Part shown: in pieces, positions 24,302-36,665 of the stretch | Numbering within the stretch: position 1 is the first letter of the stretch | Layout: each line of letters begins with the position of its first letter | NCBI GenBank assembly: GCA_009746045.1 | Contig: RPFO01001231.1 | Coordinates: 67,501-131,500, forward strand | DNA: 64,000 bases | Source of the DNA: Mesostigma viride | Lineage: Eukaryota; Streptophyta; Mesostigmatophyceae; Mesostigmatales; Mesostigmataceae | Reading direction: 5' to 3' | Translations under genes and position numbers: made by a program | Notes under the pieces: generated by a model | Seen by the model: the letters and a program-made list of their open reading frames with translations, nothing else | Database searches by the model: none | What the model was told of the DNA's origin: nothing

Positions 24302-24825
24302 AATAAATTATTTGAAATAATTACCTATATGTAATAGTAACTGATAAAAAAATGAAAATCAAATTATTTTTTTTAGAAAAATTATTCTATTAACATTTTA
24401 TAATTCTAAAAAATATTTAAAAATAAAATTTCTTTTTAATAGATATAGAAAAAATTGTTTATGTATTTTTTTCTATATCTTAAGTATTTCTTTCAAAATA
24501 TGACATTATGAATTTCTATTTTTAATAAAAATATCTCTATATAATAAATGAAATATATCATTCTAATTTATTAGAATATGTTATCTTGATATGGATCAAT
24601 ATATTTGGTCTTATAATAAACATATATGGATAGTAATTTTAGTACATATTGTATATAGATTAGGTTTTCTACTTTTAATATGTAAAATATATAATAAATT
24701 GCTACTATAATTGAAAGTAATATTTTACAATGACAAATTATTATTAGTTAATATTAATTTAGTCCTAATAAATGAATTATTGATTTATAATTCATTTTCC
24801 TATACATGTAATTAGAAAATAAAAA
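24302..24825. other. Divergent intergenic region trnG-chlI
   Basis: 524 very AT-rich bases. It includes one small ORF (24591-24710, listed separately) and presumably the chlI promoter. No tRNA or strong hairpin was seen. Confidence 0.5.
24591..24710 (+). CDS. Possible 39-residue membrane peptide, unrecognised
   Basis: An ATG-to-TAA frame of 39 codons (MDQYIWSYNKHIWIVILVHI..., ending KIYNKLLL). It predicts one hydrophobic span (about residues 12-31) flanked by a tryptophan- and tyrosine-containing head and a basic tail. Size and layout resemble plastid Psb/Pet small subunits, but it matches none I know and has no evident ribosome-binding site. It may be chance in AT-rich DNA. Confidence 0.2.
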   Translation: MDQYIWSYNKHIWIVILVHIVYRLGFLLLICKIYNKLLL

Positions 24826-25908
24826 ATGAGCACCATAGATTTAATTAAAAATGTAACAAAAAGAGAAGAGCGTCCTGTTTATCCTTTCACTGCGATTGTG
24901 GGTCAAGAAGAAATGAAATTAGCATTAATTTTGAATGTAATTGATCCAGATATTGGTGGTGTTATGATTATGGGAGATCGAGGCACAGGAAAATCTACAA
25001 CTATAAGAGCTTTAGTTGATTTATTACCAGAAATAGAAGTGGTAACAAATGATCCATTTAATTCAGATCCACGTGATCCAGATTTAATGAGTGATGAAGT
25101 AAGAGAAAAAATTAATAATAAACAAGAAGTACCTACTATAAAAACTAAAATCAAAATTGTTGATTTACCTCTTGGAGCAACAGAAGATCGTGTTTGTGGA
25201 ACTATTGACATAGAAAGAGCTTTAAATGAAGGAGTAAAAGCATTTGAACCTGGTTTACTTGCTAAAGCAAATAGAGGTATTTTATATGTTGATGAAGTGA
25301 ATTTACTAGATGATCATTTAGTAGATATTTTATTAGATTCTGCTGCTTCTGGCTGGAATACTGTTGAAAGGGAAGGTATTTCTGTAAGACACCCAGCTAA
25401 ATTTATTTTAGTCGGTTCTGGAAATCCAGAAGAAGGTGAACTGCGTCCTCAATTATTAGACCGCTTTGGTATGCACGCAGAAATACGTACAGTAAAAGAT
25501 CCAGATTTAAGAGTAAAAATTGTAGAAGAAAGATCAAGTTTTGATGAGAATCCTCAAGTTTTTAGAAAAGCATATGAACAATCACAAGAGGATGTCAAAT
25601 CTCAAATTATTCAAGCACGTAAAAATCTAGCTAATGTACAAATGGATAGAGAACTTAGAATTAAAGTCTCTCAAATATGTTCTGAACTAGATGTAGATGG
25701 TTTAAGAGGTGATTTAGTAATTAATCGTGCAGCTAAAGCATTAGCAGCTTTTGAAGGAAGAGATAAAGTTTTACCTAAAGATATATTAAAAATTATTACT
25801 CTTTGTTTAAGACATAGATTAAGAAAAGATCCTTTAGAATCTATTGATTCTGGTTCTAAAGTAGAAAGTAAGTTCTATGAAGTATTTGGTTTATTAGAAG
25901 AAAACTAA
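24826..25908 (+). CDS. chlI: Magnesium chelatase subunit ChlI
   Basis: The AAA+ ATPase subunit of Mg-chelatase, which inserts Mg2+ into protoporphyrin IX in chlorophyll synthesis. 360 residues with Walker A GDRGTGKS (50-57), Walker B LYVDE (153-157), the insertion [17 protein letters not shown] and the arginine finger region [13 protein letters not shown]. ChlD and ChlH are not in the window. It is monocistronic, with a hairpin just downstream. Confidence 0.98.
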   Translation: MSTIDLIKNVTKREERPVYPFTAIVGQEEMKLALILNVIDPDIGGVMIMGDRGTGKSTTIRALVDLLPEIEVVTNDPFNSDPRDPDLMSDEVREKINNKQEVPTIKTKIKIVDLPLGATEDRVCGTIDIERALNEGVKAFEPGLLAKANRGILYVDEVNLLDDHLVDILLDSAASGWNTVEREGISVRHPAKFILVGSGNPEEGELRPQLLDRFGMHAEIRTVKDPDLRVKIVEERSSFDENPQVFRKAYEQSQEDVKSQIIQARKNLANVQMDRELRIKVSQICSELDVDGLRGDLVINRAAKALAAFEGRDKVLPKDILKIITLCLRHRLRKDPLESIDSGSKVESKFYEVFGLLEEN

Positions 25909-25910
25909 TC

Positions 25911-25951
25911 AAATTAAAATATTTTTTTTAATTAAAAAAATATTTTAATTT
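25911..25951 (+). terminator. chlI 3' stem-loop
   Basis: Perfect 17-bp arms (25911-25927 and 25935-25951) with a 7-base loop, starting within three bases of the chlI stop codon. It is composed almost wholly of A and T. Confidence 0.65.
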
Positions 25952-25957
25952 GCATAA

Positions 25958-26029
25958 CAGGCTTAGTAGGATTCGAACCTACACTGGAAACTTAGAAGGT
26001 TTCTGTCCTATCCTTTAGACGATAAGCCC
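25958..26029 (-). tRNA. trnR(ucu): tRNA-Arg(UCU)
   Basis: 72 bases. Stem GAAAC/GTTTC encloses CTTCTAA, anticodon UCU. The acceptor is GGGCTTA/TAAGCCT with a terminal G-U pair. The T-arm is perfect. Confidence 0.92.
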
Positions 26030-26053
26030 AATAGAAACTAATATTTGGGTCAA

Positions 26054-26125
26054 TGGGCGGTACTGGACTTGAACCAGTGACCACCTGCTTGTAAGGCAGG
26101 CGCTCTACCACTGAGCTAACCGCCC
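26054..26125 (-). tRNA. trnV(uac): tRNA-Val(UAC)
   Basis: 72 bases. Stem CCTGC/GCAGG encloses CTTACAA, anticodon UAC. The gene is uninterrupted, in contrast to the intron-bearing land-plant trnV(uac). It lies 24 bases from trnR and just downstream of the atpA hairpins. Confidence 0.94.
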
Positions 26126-26149
26126 TTTAATATTAGTATATATATAACA

Positions 26150-26218
26150 TATTTTAGCTTTTTTAAAAAGCTAAAATACAAATGTGATTGTATAGTGTAC
26201 TAAACAATCACATTTGTA
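26150..26218 (-). terminator. Two tandem hairpins downstream of atpA
   Basis: The first has 13-bp arms (26150-26162 and 26166-26178). The second has 15-bp arms (26177-26191 and 26204-26218). Part of the second arm (ACAATCACATTT) recurs once more at about 26227-26238, giving alternative pairings. This region marks the 3' end of the rpoB-atpA gene string. Confidence 0.65.
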
Positions 26219-26284
26219 AAAACTATACAATCACATTTTTGTTTCAATAAAATAAGTTATTAAATTATACAAATAATTTCTTTA

Positions 26285-27802
26285 CTACGCACCTGCTGCA
26301 AATACTTTTTTGTATTCATTAATAGCTTCTTTCATCATGCCTTCAGTTTCTGGTGTCACAGCTTTTGAAGAATTAATGTTATTAATAATTGCTGCTTTAC
26401 TAGTAATTACATAATTTCTTAGACCAGCAAGGAATTTTTTAACATCTTCAATTGCGATGGAATCTAAATAACCATTAACACCAGCATAAATAGTTAAAAC
26501 TTGTTGTGCAACAGGTAATGGACTAGATTGAGCTTGTTTTAATAATTCACGTAATCTTCTACCTCTTGCTAACTGATTTTGTGTAGCTTTATCAAGATCA
26601 GAAGCAAATTGAGCAAAAGCTTCTAATTCTGCAAATTGAGCTAATTCAAGTTTTAATTTTCCTGCTACTTGTTTCATAGCTTTAATTTGTGCAGCAGAAC
26701 CTACACGTGAAACAGAAATACCTACGTTAATAGCTGGACGAATACCTGAGTTAAATAAATCTGCAGATAAGAAAATTTGTCCATCTGTAATTGAAATAAC
26801 ATTAGTAGGAATATATGCTGCTACGTCTCCAGCTTGAGTCTCAATAATAGGTAAAGCAGTCATACTACCTTCACCTAAAGCATTACTTAATTTAGCAGCT
26901 CTTTCTAATAAACGAGAATGTAAGTAAAATACATCACCTGGATAAGCTTCACGTCCTGGTGGTCTTCTAAGTAGAAGTGACATTTCTCGATAAGCTTGTG
27001 CTTGTTTAGAAAGATCATCATAAATAACTAAAGTATGACGACCACTATACATAAAAAATTCTGCAAGAGTAGCGCCTGTGTAAGGAGCTAGATATTGTAA
27101 AGTTGCAGGTGCATTAGCATTTTCTGCAACAATGATTGTATATGCCATTGCACCATTTTCTTCTAAAGTAGAAACTACTTGAGCCACAGAAGAAGCTTTT
27201 TGACCAATAGCTACATATACACAAATAACATTTTGACCCTTTTGATTTAAAATGGTGTCAATTGCAACAGCAGTTTTGCCAGTTTGTCTATCACCAATAA
27301 TTAATTCTCTTTGTCCACGTCCAATTGGAATCATAGCATCTACAGATACTAATCCAGTTTGTAATGGTTCATAAACTGAACGTCGAGAAATAATTCCTGG
27401 AGCAGGAGATTCAATTAAACGTGTTTCAGAAGAAGGAATATCTCCTTTTCCATCAATAGGACGAGCTAAGGCATCTACAACACGACCAATATAACTTTCT
27501 CCAATTGGAATTTGAGCAATTTTTCCAGTAGCTTTTACACGACTTCCTTCTTGAATGCTAAAACCGTCTCCCATAAGTACGGCTCCAACATTATTAGATT
27601 CTAGATTTAATGCAATTCCTACTGTACCATCTTCAAATTCTAATAATTCGCCAGCCATTGCTTTGGCTAGACCATAAATTCTTGCAATACCATCACCTAC
27701 TTGAAGTACTGTACCTGTATTAACAACTTTTACTTCTTGATTGTATTGCTCAATCTGCTTACGGATAACACTACTAATTTCTTCTGGTTGAATCTTGATC
27801 AT
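26285..27802 (-). CDS. atpA: ATP synthase CF1 alpha subunit
   Basis: Non-catalytic nucleotide-binding subunit of CF1. P-loop GDRQTGKT at 170-177 and the conserved [20 protein letters not shown] and [19 protein letters not shown] segments are present. I start at the ATG at 27802 (505 residues, [11 protein letters not shown]). The frame continues two codons upstream to a TTG, which is not needed. Order atpI-atpH-atpF-atpA is the cyanobacterial order without atpD. Confidence 0.99.
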   Translation of the reverse strand: MIKIQPEEISSVIRKQIEQYNQEVKVVNTGTVLQVGDGIARIYGLAKAMAGELLEFEDGTVGIALNLESNNVGAVLMGDGFSIQEGSRVKATGKIAQIPIGESYIGRVVDALARPIDGKGDIPSSETRLIESPAPGIISRRSVYEPLQTGLVSVDAMIPIGRGQRELIIGDRQTGKTAVAIDTILNQKGQNVICVYVAIGQKASSVAQVVSTLEENGAMAYTIIVAENANAPATLQYLAPYTGATLAEFFMYSGRHTLVIYDDLSKQAQAYREMSLLLRRPPGREAYPGDVFYLHSRLLERAAKLSNALGEGSMTALPIIETQAGDVAAYIPTNVISITDGQIFLSADLFNSGIRPAINVGISVSRVGSAAQIKAMKQVAGKLKLELAQFAELEAFAQFASDLDKATQNQLARGRRLRELLKQAQSSPLPVAQQVLTIYAGVNGYLDSIAIEDVKKFLAGLRNYVITSKAAIINNINSSKAVTPETEGMMKEAINEYKKVFAAGA

Positions 27803-27863
27803 TGGCAATTTTGTTCAATTACAGTTTGTTTGTCGCAAAAAAAAAATATTTCTCTAAAAATTT

Positions 27864-28424
27864 CTAAACATCATTAGGAGTTACTAAACGTCCTAATAAT
27901 CCAATATTTAAACGAGTTACTCTTTTTTGTAAGCGGCGATTTAGACGACTTTTTGATTGTTCTAATGCTCTTTGCAGTGCTAATCTAATGACTTGTCTTC
28001 TTATTTCACTAATGGCTTTTTCTTCTTCAAAAGATATAGTTGCTTGTTTCATATCAAGAAGTTTTTTTGTATCTTCTTTAATAAGATTCATTAAACCAAC
28101 TTCTATCTCACTGGCTGTTTTTTTACTTTGTGCAAGAATTTGATCTGCTTCTAATTTAGCTTGTTCGAATTCATTTTGTGCTTGTTGTAATTTTTCTGCC
28201 GCCTCTTTATATCTTTCATCAGCATCATTAATACTTTGTAATATATTTTGTTGACGATTTTGTAATAGAGACACAAAAAATTCACGGCCTGAAGTTAATA
28301 GAATTCCAAGTACCACTGCTAAATTAAGAATGTTGGTTTCAAAAATATCTGTATTAAAACCAAAACCCTCTGCCAAAGACATCCTAGACAAAATCGTAAA
28401 TATGTTTGTGAGAATATCTGTCAT
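27864..28424 (-). CDS. atpF: ATP synthase CF0 subunit I (b)
   Basis: 186 residues. An N-terminal span (about residues 27-47, NILNLAVVLGILLTSGREFF) is followed by a long charged coiled-coil stalk. It forms the peripheral stator linking CF0 to CF1. No intron; land-plant atpF has one group II intron. Confidence 0.97.
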   Translation of the reverse strand: MTDILTNIFTILSRMSLAEGFGFNTDIFETNILNLAVVLGILLTSGREFFVSLLQNRQQNILQSINDADERYKEAAEKLQQAQNEFEQAKLEADQILAQSKKTASEIEVGLMNLIKEDTKKLLDMKQATISFEEEKAISEIRRQVIRLALQRALEQSKSRLNRRLQKRVTRLNIGLLGRLVTPNDV

Positions 28425-28588
28425 TTTATCCTATTTGATTCATTTTTTTTGGTCATAGACCCATTGACTGAAAATGTCTTCCTATGTGCCCATGTTGATA
28501 TTGTCTAATAACAACATGTACTCATGAGCACATTGGCACATGAGTACATGACAGCATAAAACTATAGTTTTATGGGAAAACAAAAAAA
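28425..28588. repeat. Structured atpH-atpF spacer with overlapping inverted repeats
   Basis: Contains 12-bp arms CATGTACTCATG/CATGAGTACATG (28515-28526 and 28539-28550) and a perfect 20-bp palindrome (28555-28574). CATGTTG/CAACATG and ATGTGCC/GGCACAT pairs could compete with the main stem. It is less AT-rich than other spacers. It may govern processing between atpH and atpF. Confidence 0.55.
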
Positions 28589-28843
<255 letters not shown>

Positions 28844-28974
28844 TTACTCCAATTCAATGAATTAATAGCAGATTAACAGTTTTTGTTATATAACTACAAC
28901 AATACTGTCAAAGAGAAGTTACATAAAAAAGTTATATATCAAAAAAACAATATAGTTTTTCCAAACTAATTAAA

Positions 28975-29718
28975 TTAATGATGATCTTCTACTGCTTCTC
29001 CAATATATGCAGCTGCTAAAGTTGCGAAAATTAAAGCTTGAATCGCACTTGTGAAAAGACCTAATAACATAAGCGGCATTGGCACAACTAAAGGAACTAG
29101 AGTAATTAAAACTCCTACTACTAATTCATCAGCAAGAATATTACCAAAAAGTCGGAAGCTTAAAGAAAGTGGTTTTGTAAAATCTTCTAATAAATTGATA
29201 GGTAATAATACTGGAGTTGGTGAAATATATCTTTTGAAATAGCGTAAACCTTTTTTGCTGAAACCTGCATAAAAATATGAAATAGAAGTCAAAAGAGCCA
29301 ATGCAGCTGTAGTGTTAATGTCATTTGTAGGTGCTGCTAATTCACCGTTAGGTATTTCAATTAATTTCCAAGGTACAAGGGCACCAGACCAATTAGACAC
29401 GAAAATAAATAAAAAAATAGTTCCTATGAAAGGTACCCAAGAACGATAATCTTCTTCACCTATTTGAGTTTTTGCTAAATCTCTAATAAATTCTAAAACA
29501 TATTCAACAAAGTTTTGTGTTCCAGTTGGAATCGTTTGTAAATTTCTAGTTCCAAAAATAGATAAAGAAATAATTATAGTCATTACAAACCAAGAAACAA
29601 GTAAAACTTGTCCATGAACTTCAAAATCACCAATTTGCCAATAAAAATGTTGACCAACTTCTACTTTAGATAGTTGATATAACATATTAAAATTTTCCAT
29701 TGAAGATGGATTAATCAT
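28975..29718 (-). CDS. atpI: ATP synthase CF0 subunit IV (a)
   Basis: 247 residues; the a subunit forms the proton half-channels against the c-ring. The essential arginine lies in [19 protein letters not shown], and the last helix has [25 protein letters not shown] sequence. First gene of the atp portion of the cluster. Confidence 0.97.
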   Translation of the reverse strand: MINPSSMENFNMLYQLSKVEVGQHFYWQIGDFEVHGQVLLVSWFVMTIIISLSIFGTRNLQTIPTGTQNFVEYVLEFIRDLAKTQIGEEDYRSWVPFIGTIFLFIFVSNWSGALVPWKLIEIPNGELAAPTNDINTTAALALLTSISYFYAGFSKKGLRYFKRYISPTPVLLPINLLEDFTKPLSLSFRLFGNILADELVVGVLITLVPLVVPMPLMLLGLFTSAIQALIFATLAAAYIGEAVEDHH

Positions 29719-30139
29719 ATTGAGGAGACCTTTTCTTTTGAAAATACAACAAATGACCTTCTTTATTTAGGAAGTAAGAAGTCTATACGATTCAAAAATG
29801 ATAACATAATATTTTCTTCTCTTAATTAACAAATAAAAACAAGAAATTTGCAACTAAAAAAAAAATCTAGTATTAATTATTTTGTTTCTTACTTGTATTA
29901 AAAAATATTTTTTATTATCATGATTGAATTCTTTAAGTCTAAAAAAATCTATATTTTCTATTTACCACAGAAATAAAAACAAAGAAAAATGACTCAAAAA
30001 TAAAGTGCTCTTTTTGTTTTTTTCAAGATAAATGAAGAAAAAAAATTAGATAATAAAAGAATTAAATTTTAAAAACAATATATATTATTTCTAAATAATT
30101 GTTAATTATTTAGAAATAAACAATTGTTTAGATTATCTA
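29719..30139. other. Intergenic region rps2-atpI
   Basis: 421 bases. A perfect 16-bp hairpin with a 3-base loop (30085-30100 and 30104-30119) sits just beyond the rps2 stop and probably defines the rps2 3' end. The rest is AT-rich with A/T runs and probably includes the atpI promoter. Confidence 0.55.
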
Positions 30140-30826
30140 TTATTTTACACGTTGTCCTTCATAAATCGCATCTGCTAATTTACTTACAAGCAGATTAATT
30201 GATCTAATTGCATCATCATTAGCTGGAATCGGTAAATCTGCTAAAGTAGGATCACAATTTGTATCTACCAAAGATATCGTAGGAATACCTAGTTTGATAC
30301 ATTCTTTAACCGCATTAATTTCTCTTTTTTGGTCAACTATAATTACTACATCAGGCAAATATTTCATATCTTGAAGACCTGATAAATATTTACGTAATTT
30401 ATATAATTGTCTTTTTAAGACTGCAGCTTCTTTTTTAGGAAGAGTATCTAAAATACCATTTTTTTCTTTTTGTTCTAAATCTTTCAATTTTCTAATACGA
30501 GTTTTTATAGTAGACCAATTGGTAAGCATACCACCTAACCATCTTTGATTCACATAATGTGATTCAGCACGTAAAGCTTCAGAAGCAATAATATCTGAAG
30601 CTTGACTTTTTGTTCCCACAAATAAAAATTCTTTTCCTTCTTTTGCAGCGTTAAATAAAAAATCACATGCTTCTGATAATAATCTAGCAGTTTGTACTAA
30701 ATCTATAAGATGTATTCCATTGCGATTTCCATAAATATAAGAAGACATTTTTGGATTCCATCCACGAGTTTGATGTCCAAAATGTACTCCAGCTTCCATC
30801 ATTTCTTCTAATCCAACACTTTTCAT
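30140..30826 (-). CDS. rps2: 30S ribosomal protein S2
   Basis: 228 residues with the S2 signatures [19 protein letters not shown] and [20 protein letters not shown], and the C-terminal [20 protein letters not shown]. It follows rpoC2 and precedes atpI, the conserved plastid order. Confidence 0.98.
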   Translation of the reverse strand: MKSVGLEEMMEAGVHFGHQTRGWNPKMSSYIYGNRNGIHLIDLVQTARLLSEACDFLFNAAKEGKEFLFVGTKSQASDIIASEALRAESHYVNQRWLGGMLTNWSTIKTRIRKLKDLEQKEKNGILDTLPKKEAAVLKRQLYKLRKYLSGLQDMKYLPDVVIIVDQKREINAVKECIKLGIPTISLVDTNCDPTLADLPIPANDDAIRSINLLVSKLADAIYEGQRVK

Positions 30827-30955
30827 TTGTATTTATGTCCTTCTTTTATTTAAAAAAGATAATATTAATATTATGGATTATTACTAAAAAATAAGTTTTA
30901 ATATATTGTTTATTTATTGTACTAATGTTTTTTTTTCTAAACTACTTATTCACGA

Positions 30956-33900
30956 CTAGTCAAAAATAATATCTTCAAAATTATATTCAGCATTTTTTTG
31001 TTCTATTCTCTTATGTTGTGAATTAGAACTATATGCTAAATTATAAGAATTAGAAAGAGAAAGATCTCGTGAATACATTTTATCATGCACATTAAAGCCA
31101 GTGCCTGCTGGAATGAGTCTACCTATAATTACATTTTCTTTTAACCCTCTAAGCCAATCAGTTTTTCCTTCAATAGCCGCTTTAGTCAATACACGTGTTG
31201 TTTCTTGAAAACTTGCTGCAGATATAAAACTTTCCGTATTTAAAGAAGCTTTAGTAATACCTAATACAATTGGTTTATATTTGGCGTGAACAGATACATT
31301 TCTATTCATGTTTTCAATTCTATGCAATTCAATTAATTCACCAGGTAATAAAGTTGTGTCTCCACCTTCTTCTATCATTACCTTGGAAGTCATTTGTCTT
31401 ACAATAACTTCTATATGTTTATCTGAAATATGTACACCTTGTGCTTTGTAAACAGATTGAACCTCATTAACTAAAAATAATTGAAGTTTTTCAAAACTTT
31501 TTTTAGCCGCTTTTTGAATACCATATTTTTCAGTTGCTTCATCAAAAAAAGATTGTAAAAGATCATGTAAATTATTAGGTAAAGGTTTCAATCCTTTTGT
31601 TCTACGAGCTTCTAGTAATTCTTCAATTCTTGGAAGACCTTGAACAATATCTCCAGTTTTTGATTGCTCAAAAATTAACATTACCAAAGTATCACCAGAT
31701 TTTACAAAATCACCATCATCTACGTATAAAACAGCTTCGGAAGAAACAAGATAAGGTCTTGCTAATCGTAAAGTCACTCTATTAGCTTGCAATTGAATAA
31801 CTTGTCCAGATTGAGGTGCTAAAATACCTGGTACAATTTCTTTTCCTTTATGAACTAAATCACCTAATTGAAAAAATTCATATGCATTTTTTACAAACAA
31901 AGTCATTTGATCATGTTCATTCATAATTAAAAAAGACTTTTGTTCTTCAAAATTTTTATTTGATTGTCTAACTTCTCCATGATCTTTTGCTATAATTTCA
32001 GTTTTAGCAAGAATAGTGCCAGGTATTATATAGTTGTTAAATTTTCTTACTAATCTAGTCACATTTTGATAACTTTGAAAATCTATTATTTGATTCAAAT
32101 CAATCATTAAATATTCAAACATCTTGATTTGTAATAATTTATTTTCTATTAGATTTAAGGTGACATTTAATTTATGTAAATGTGAATCAATTTCTAATCG
32201 TAAAAATATTTTTGCGATTTCCATTGATTGCCAAGCATGAATTCTTTGACCATCTTTGTAACAAATATGAATAGAAGGTTGAATAGAAATATTTTGTTTT
32301 AACTGATATTGAGCTTCCAATTTTTTTAATTCTGTTGAATTAGGAATTAAAAACTGTACCACAGGTCGAATAAGTAATGCAGATCCTGAAGACAAATTGA
32401 CATTTTCTAAATAGACCAGTTCTTCTGCAATAATACCATCACATATTTCTTCACCTGCTTGAATTAATGTCTGATGCTTATCTAAAACTTGAGAAAAATC
32501 AATAGGTCTATAAATTTTGCCTGGTTTTATAACTACCTCACGCAAAATATCATTAGTTTGAGAGACTTGGGCTAAACCACTACTATGACAAATCAAATCT
32601 TTAATAATTTGAGTTCCAGCTTCTACATATTCACAATCTCTCACCATCAAAAGAGAAGCATCTTTATTAATTAAATGAGTTTCTTCAGGAATCCACATAA
32701 TGATTCCACCTTTACGTACAGGATAAGATTGTGTAACTATATCATATTCATCAACTTCAATTTCAGAAGAGTATTTAAGAATTCCTCCTGTATTAGTTAA
32801 ATAAGTTTTAGTAACAAATTTAGCAATAATTTGATTATTTTTTATAACATTATTAGATTCTACTTGCATAAAAAATTTCTGATTCAAATCATCAGTCAAA
32901 ATATAAGCTTCACTACGTGCATTTTTGATGTGAGATAAATATGCATTTATGATTGTCATTGAAGAATTCAAGACATATAAATAAGAATTACTGTTATCTA
33001 TTGTCAAATTATTTTCTGAAGTTTGTAAAATTCCCCCATATTGACTAATAATATTATGTTCTGCCATACAAGATCCATTATGAATGTAATCCGCTGTGTC
33101 AAACATTAGTGGAACATCTAATGAAAATTTATATACTTGACCTGATAATATCCATAATAGGCCACCATATTGTCCTGCTCTATTCATTTTATGACCATAA
33201 GCACTTTTTTTTTCTTGTAATAATAAATTTTCAAAATGAATTTCACCGGAAAAATCTGATGCTACATATTTACTAGCAATTTCAACTGATTGTGCATTGA
33301 CTGGAGCAGAAACTTCAGCTATTAATTGTTTTGCTCTAACCATAGAACCATTATTGACTAATAAAATAGTATTAATAGGTACTTCAATATTAAATTCTTT
33401 ATTTTTTCCTTGAATACAAATATTTATATTAGATTGAGTTATTAATGCTATTTCACCATGACGTGTACGCATGGGAATCGTATTTGTAAGAGAATAAATA
33501 ATTTTTCCGTCAATAGAACTACGAATTTGTTTAGCAATATTACCAGTGAATACTCCTCCTGTATGGAAAGTTCTCATAGTTAATTGAGTACCTGGTTCTC
33601 CGATAGACTGAGCAGCAATAATACCTACAGCTTCACCCAAATCAACAAGATTTCCATGTGCTAAACTCCAGCCATAGCATAATTGACATACAGAACGAAT
33701 ACTTTTGCAAGTTAAAGGGGATCTTACTAATATATTTGTACGTTTTATCTCACAAATTTTGTCAGATAAACTTGCTGATATATCTTGATTTTTTTTAGCT
33801 ATATATTGTTTTTGTTTCGGAGAATAAATATTTTCTGCTAATACACGTCCTATAAGACGCTCTTGTAATGAAAATACTACTTTTTGTTCATCTTTAACAG

Positions 33901-34627
33901 GTCCTAATAATATACCACTTTTAGTTCCACAATCAGTTTCGCGAATAATCATATCTTGTGCAACATCTACTAATCTGCGTGTCAAATAACCAGAATCTGC
34001 AGTACGTAATGCTGTATCAACAAGACCTTTTCTCGCTCCATAACAAGAAATAACATATTCAGTTACTGTCAATCCTTCACGAAAATTACTTCTAATAGGT
34101 AAGTCTATAATTTGTCCTTGTGGATCAGACATTAATCCTCTCATACCTACTAATTGACTGACTTGAGAAAGATTACCTCGTGCGCCTGAAAACGCCATCA
34201 TATAGACAGGATTTAAAGGATTTGTTTGTTCAAAATATTGAACAACTTCATTTTTTAAAGTTTCACTTGTGCTATGCCATGTATCTATAACTTTTTGAAA
34301 TCTTTCTACAGCTGTTATTTTCCCGATAGAATAATTTTTTTGTGTTTTTGCAATTTCTTGTTCTGCATCTTCTAAAAGCCATTTTTTAGTAGGTGGAATA
34401 CTTAAATCATCAATACTTAAAGAAATGCCAGCTTTAGTAGCATGATAAAAACCTAATATTTTTAATCGATCAACCATGTGTGCCGTACGAGAAGTTCCAT
34501 GATTGAATAAAAACCAGGCAATAATTCTTCGAATTTCGCCCTTATTCATAATTCGGTTACAAAAAAATAGTTTCATTGAATTTAGATCAGATTTTTGATT
34601 AAAAAAAATTTTTTTCATTCTGCCCAT
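30956..34627 (-). CDS. rpoC2: RNA polymerase beta'' subunit
   Basis: C-terminal portion of beta' in the plastid-encoded polymerase; 1223 residues, within the green algal range. Conserved blocks include the bridge/trigger-loop region [20 protein letters not shown] followed by MRTFHTGG, the [20 protein letters not shown] segment and the C-terminal [20 protein letters not shown]. The start at 34627 is seven bases after the rpoC1 stop. A lineage-specific insertion fills the middle (about residues 380-900). Confidence 0.97.
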   Translation of the reverse strand: MGRMKKIFFNQKSDLNSMKLFFCNRIMNKGEIRRIIAWFLFNHGTSRTAHMVDRLKILGFYHATKAGISLSIDDLSIPPTKKWLLEDAEQEIAKTQKNYSIGKITAVERFQKVIDTWHSTSETLKNEVVQYFEQTNPLNPVYMMAFSGARGNLSQVSQLVGMRGLMSDPQGQIIDLPIRSNFREGLTVTEYVISCYGARKGLVDTALRTADSGYLTRRLVDVAQDMIIRETDCGTKSGILLGPVKDEQKVVFSLQERLIGRVLAENIYSPKQKQYIAKKNQDISASLSDKICEIKRTNILVRSPLTCKSIRSVCQLCYGWSLAHGNLVDLGEAVGIIAAQSIGEPGTQLTMRTFHTGGVFTGNIAKQIRSSIDGKIIYSLTNTIPMRTRHGEIALITQSNINICIQGKNKEFNIEVPINTILLVNNGSMVRAKQLIAEVSAPVNAQSVEIASKYVASDFSGEIHFENLLLQEKKSAYGHKMNRAGQYGGLLWILSGQVYKFSLDVPLMFDTADYIHNGSCMAEHNIISQYGGILQTSENNLTIDNSNSYLYVLNSSMTIINAYLSHIKNARSEAYILTDDLNQKFFMQVESNNVIKNNQIIAKFVTKTYLTNTGGILKYSSEIEVDEYDIVTQSYPVRKGGIIMWIPEETHLINKDASLLMVRDCEYVEAGTQIIKDLICHSSGLAQVSQTNDILREVVIKPGKIYRPIDFSQVLDKHQTLIQAGEEICDGIIAEELVYLENVNLSSGSALLIRPVVQFLIPNSTELKKLEAQYQLKQNISIQPSIHICYKDGQRIHAWQSMEIAKIFLRLEIDSHLHKLNVTLNLIENKLLQIKMFEYLMIDLNQIIDFQSYQNVTRLVRKFNNYIIPGTILAKTEIIAKDHGEVRQSNKNFEEQKSFLIMNEHDQMTLFVKNAYEFFQLGDLVHKGKEIVPGILAPQSGQVIQLQANRVTLRLARPYLVSSEAVLYVDDGDFVKSGDTLVMLIFEQSKTGDIVQGLPRIEELLEARRTKGLKPLPNNLHDLLQSFFDEATEKYGIQKAAKKSFEKLQLFLVNEVQSVYKAQGVHISDKHIEVIVRQMTSKVMIEEGGDTTLLPGELIELHRIENMNRNVSVHAKYKPIVLGITKASLNTESFISAASFQETTRVLTKAAIEGKTDWLRGLKENVIIGRLIPAGTGFNVHDKMYSRDLSLSNSYNLAYSSNSQHKRIEQKNAEYNFEDIIFD

Positions 34628-34634
34628 TCAAACT

Positions 34635-36641
34635 TTAATATTCTGACGGGGAGTAATCCAAACTGTTTTGAATTACTTGATTAAATAAAATACGACCAGG
34701 AGTTGTACGAATATATTGACTTATTAAATTATTTTTGAAATCTTTACGCATTTGATAATTTTTATAAATATATGAGACAAAACCTAAAGAATCCACTCTG
34801 ATTTCTATTGGGTTTTGTTTAATATATTTACTATCTATAATCCCAGAAAATCTAACCCATACAATTGTATGTAAATTAATCTTTTTTTGATCATAAGCCA
34901 TAATAACTTGTTCCAAAGAACTAAAATAATGACTTTTAGTGCCTCTTAATCTGATATCTTCAGTTGTTAAATAATAACAACCAAGTACCATATCTTGGCT
35001 AGGTGATATGATAGGTAATCCAGTAGCCGGTGATAATAAATTACTTGAAGCTAGCATTAATAAACGTGCTTCTGTTTGAGCTTCCAATGATAAAGGAATA
35101 TGAACAGCCATTTGATCTCCATCAAAATCTGCATTAAAAGCTGGACAAACTAATGGATGTAATTGAATTGCTCTTCCTTCTACTAAAATAGGTTCAAAAG
35201 CTTGTATACCAAGTCTATGTAATGTAGGTGCACGATTCAATAAAACTGGATGTCCTTGAATCACTTGATTCAAAATTTCCCATAATATTGGATCACTATT
35301 TTGAATAATTTTTTTTGCACCTTTTATATTATTTGCCAATCCTTCATTAATTAAAGTATGAATAACAAATGGTTGGAATAATTCAATCGCCATTTCCTTT
35401 GGAAGACCACATTGATGTAATTTCAGATTTGGACCAACTACAATTACTGAACGACCAGAATAATCGACACGTTTTCCTAAAAGATTTTGTCTAAATCTAC
35501 CTTGTTTCCCTTTGATAATATCTGATAAAGATTTCAGTGGAATTTTATTATTGCCTACAAGAGCTTTTCCTCTTTTACCATTATCAATAAGAGCATCGAC
35601 AGACTCTTGTAACATACGTTTTTCACTACGAACAACAATTTCAGGAGCTAACATATTATTAAGTTTAGCGAGTCTATTATTTCTATTGATAACTCGTCTA
35701 TATAAATCATTCAAATCGGATGTTGCAAATCTACCTCCATCTAATTGGACCATAGGTCTTAGTTCTGGAGGAAGTACAGGAAGAATTGATAAAACCATCC
35801 ATTCAGGCTTCGCTCCTGTAGCAATAAAATGATTAATAATTCTTAAACGTTTAATTAATTTATTTCTTTTTTTATTTCTTCTTTCTTCTTCTATTTGCCA
35901 ATCTTGATTTTTTTTATTCCATTGATTCTCATCCAGTACCCAATCTGAATCTTCTCCATTAAAAAAAGAAGATTGAGTCCAAGCGGCCTCATTTTCAGCT
36001 AAATCTTCTCTAATTTTTTGTGCTGTAGCTTTTAGATCAAAATTTTTAAGCATTTTATAAATAGCTTCACCACCTGATATTTCTTCTTCTTTTTCTTTAA
36101 TATTTAACAAATCATCTAATATATCTGTTGAATTAGAAAAGAAACGATTTTCGGTCAAAAATTGAGAAATATTCTTAAAACTAATAGAATCGTTATTATT
36201 ATAATAGACAATATTTTCTACATCTTTTCTCGGCATGCCTAGAATAACGGAAATATAACTAGGAATTCCTTTTAAATACCATACATGAGTTACAGGAGAT
36301 GCAAGTTTGATATGTCCCATGCGATGTCTACGTACACCAGATTCAATAACTTCTACACCACATCTTTCACACACAATACTTATTTCTGAATTTTTATTAT
36401 ATCTAACACGTTTATATCTTCCACAATGACATTCCCAATCTTTTACAGGACCAAATATACGTTCACAAAATAAGCCATCCATTTCAGGTTTTAAAGTTCT
36501 ATAATTAATAGTTTCTGATCTAGTTACTTCACCTACTATTTCTCCGTTACTGAGTGTTCTTTGACCCCATTGAAGTATTCTTTCAGGAGAAGCCAAATTA
36601 ATTTGTATATATTCAAAATGGACAAGTTTTTTAGGAATCAT
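34635..36641 (-). CDS. rpoC1: RNA polymerase beta' subunit
   Basis: 668 residues. The N-terminal zinc site (CHCGRYKR...CERCGVEV, near 72-95) and the catalytic metal-binding motif [12 protein letters not shown] are present. No intron, whereas many land plants have one. It sits between rpoB and rpoC2 with very short spacers, so translation is probably coupled. Confidence 0.98.
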   Translation of the reverse strand: MIPKKLVHFEYIQINLASPERILQWGQRTLSNGEIVGEVTRSETINYRTLKPEMDGLFCERIFGPVKDWECHCGRYKRVRYNKNSEISIVCERCGVEVIESGVRRHRMGHIKLASPVTHVWYLKGIPSYISVILGMPRKDVENIVYYNNNDSISFKNISQFLTENRFFSNSTDILDDLLNIKEKEEEISGGEAIYKMLKNFDLKATAQKIREDLAENEAAWTQSSFFNGEDSDWVLDENQWNKKNQDWQIEEERRNKKRNKLIKRLRIINHFIATGAKPEWMVLSILPVLPPELRPMVQLDGGRFATSDLNDLYRRVINRNNRLAKLNNMLAPEIVVRSEKRMLQESVDALIDNGKRGKALVGNNKIPLKSLSDIIKGKQGRFRQNLLGKRVDYSGRSVIVVGPNLKLHQCGLPKEMAIELFQPFVIHTLINEGLANNIKGAKKIIQNSDPILWEILNQVIQGHPVLLNRAPTLHRLGIQAFEPILVEGRAIQLHPLVCPAFNADFDGDQMAVHIPLSLEAQTEARLLMLASSNLLSPATGLPIISPSQDMVLGCYYLTTEDIRLRGTKSHYFSSLEQVIMAYDQKKINLHTIVWVRFSGIIDSKYIKQNPIEIRVDSLGFVSYIYKNYQMRKDFKNNLISQYIRTTPGRILFNQVIQNSLDYSPSEY

Positions 36642-36665
36642 AAAAATTTAGCTTTTCTGTAAACA

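Noticed and set aside
26177..26240. CRISPR-like short repeats
   Set aside because: Three partial copies of ACAATCACATTT are explained by an inverted repeat and one extra copy; no regular spacers.
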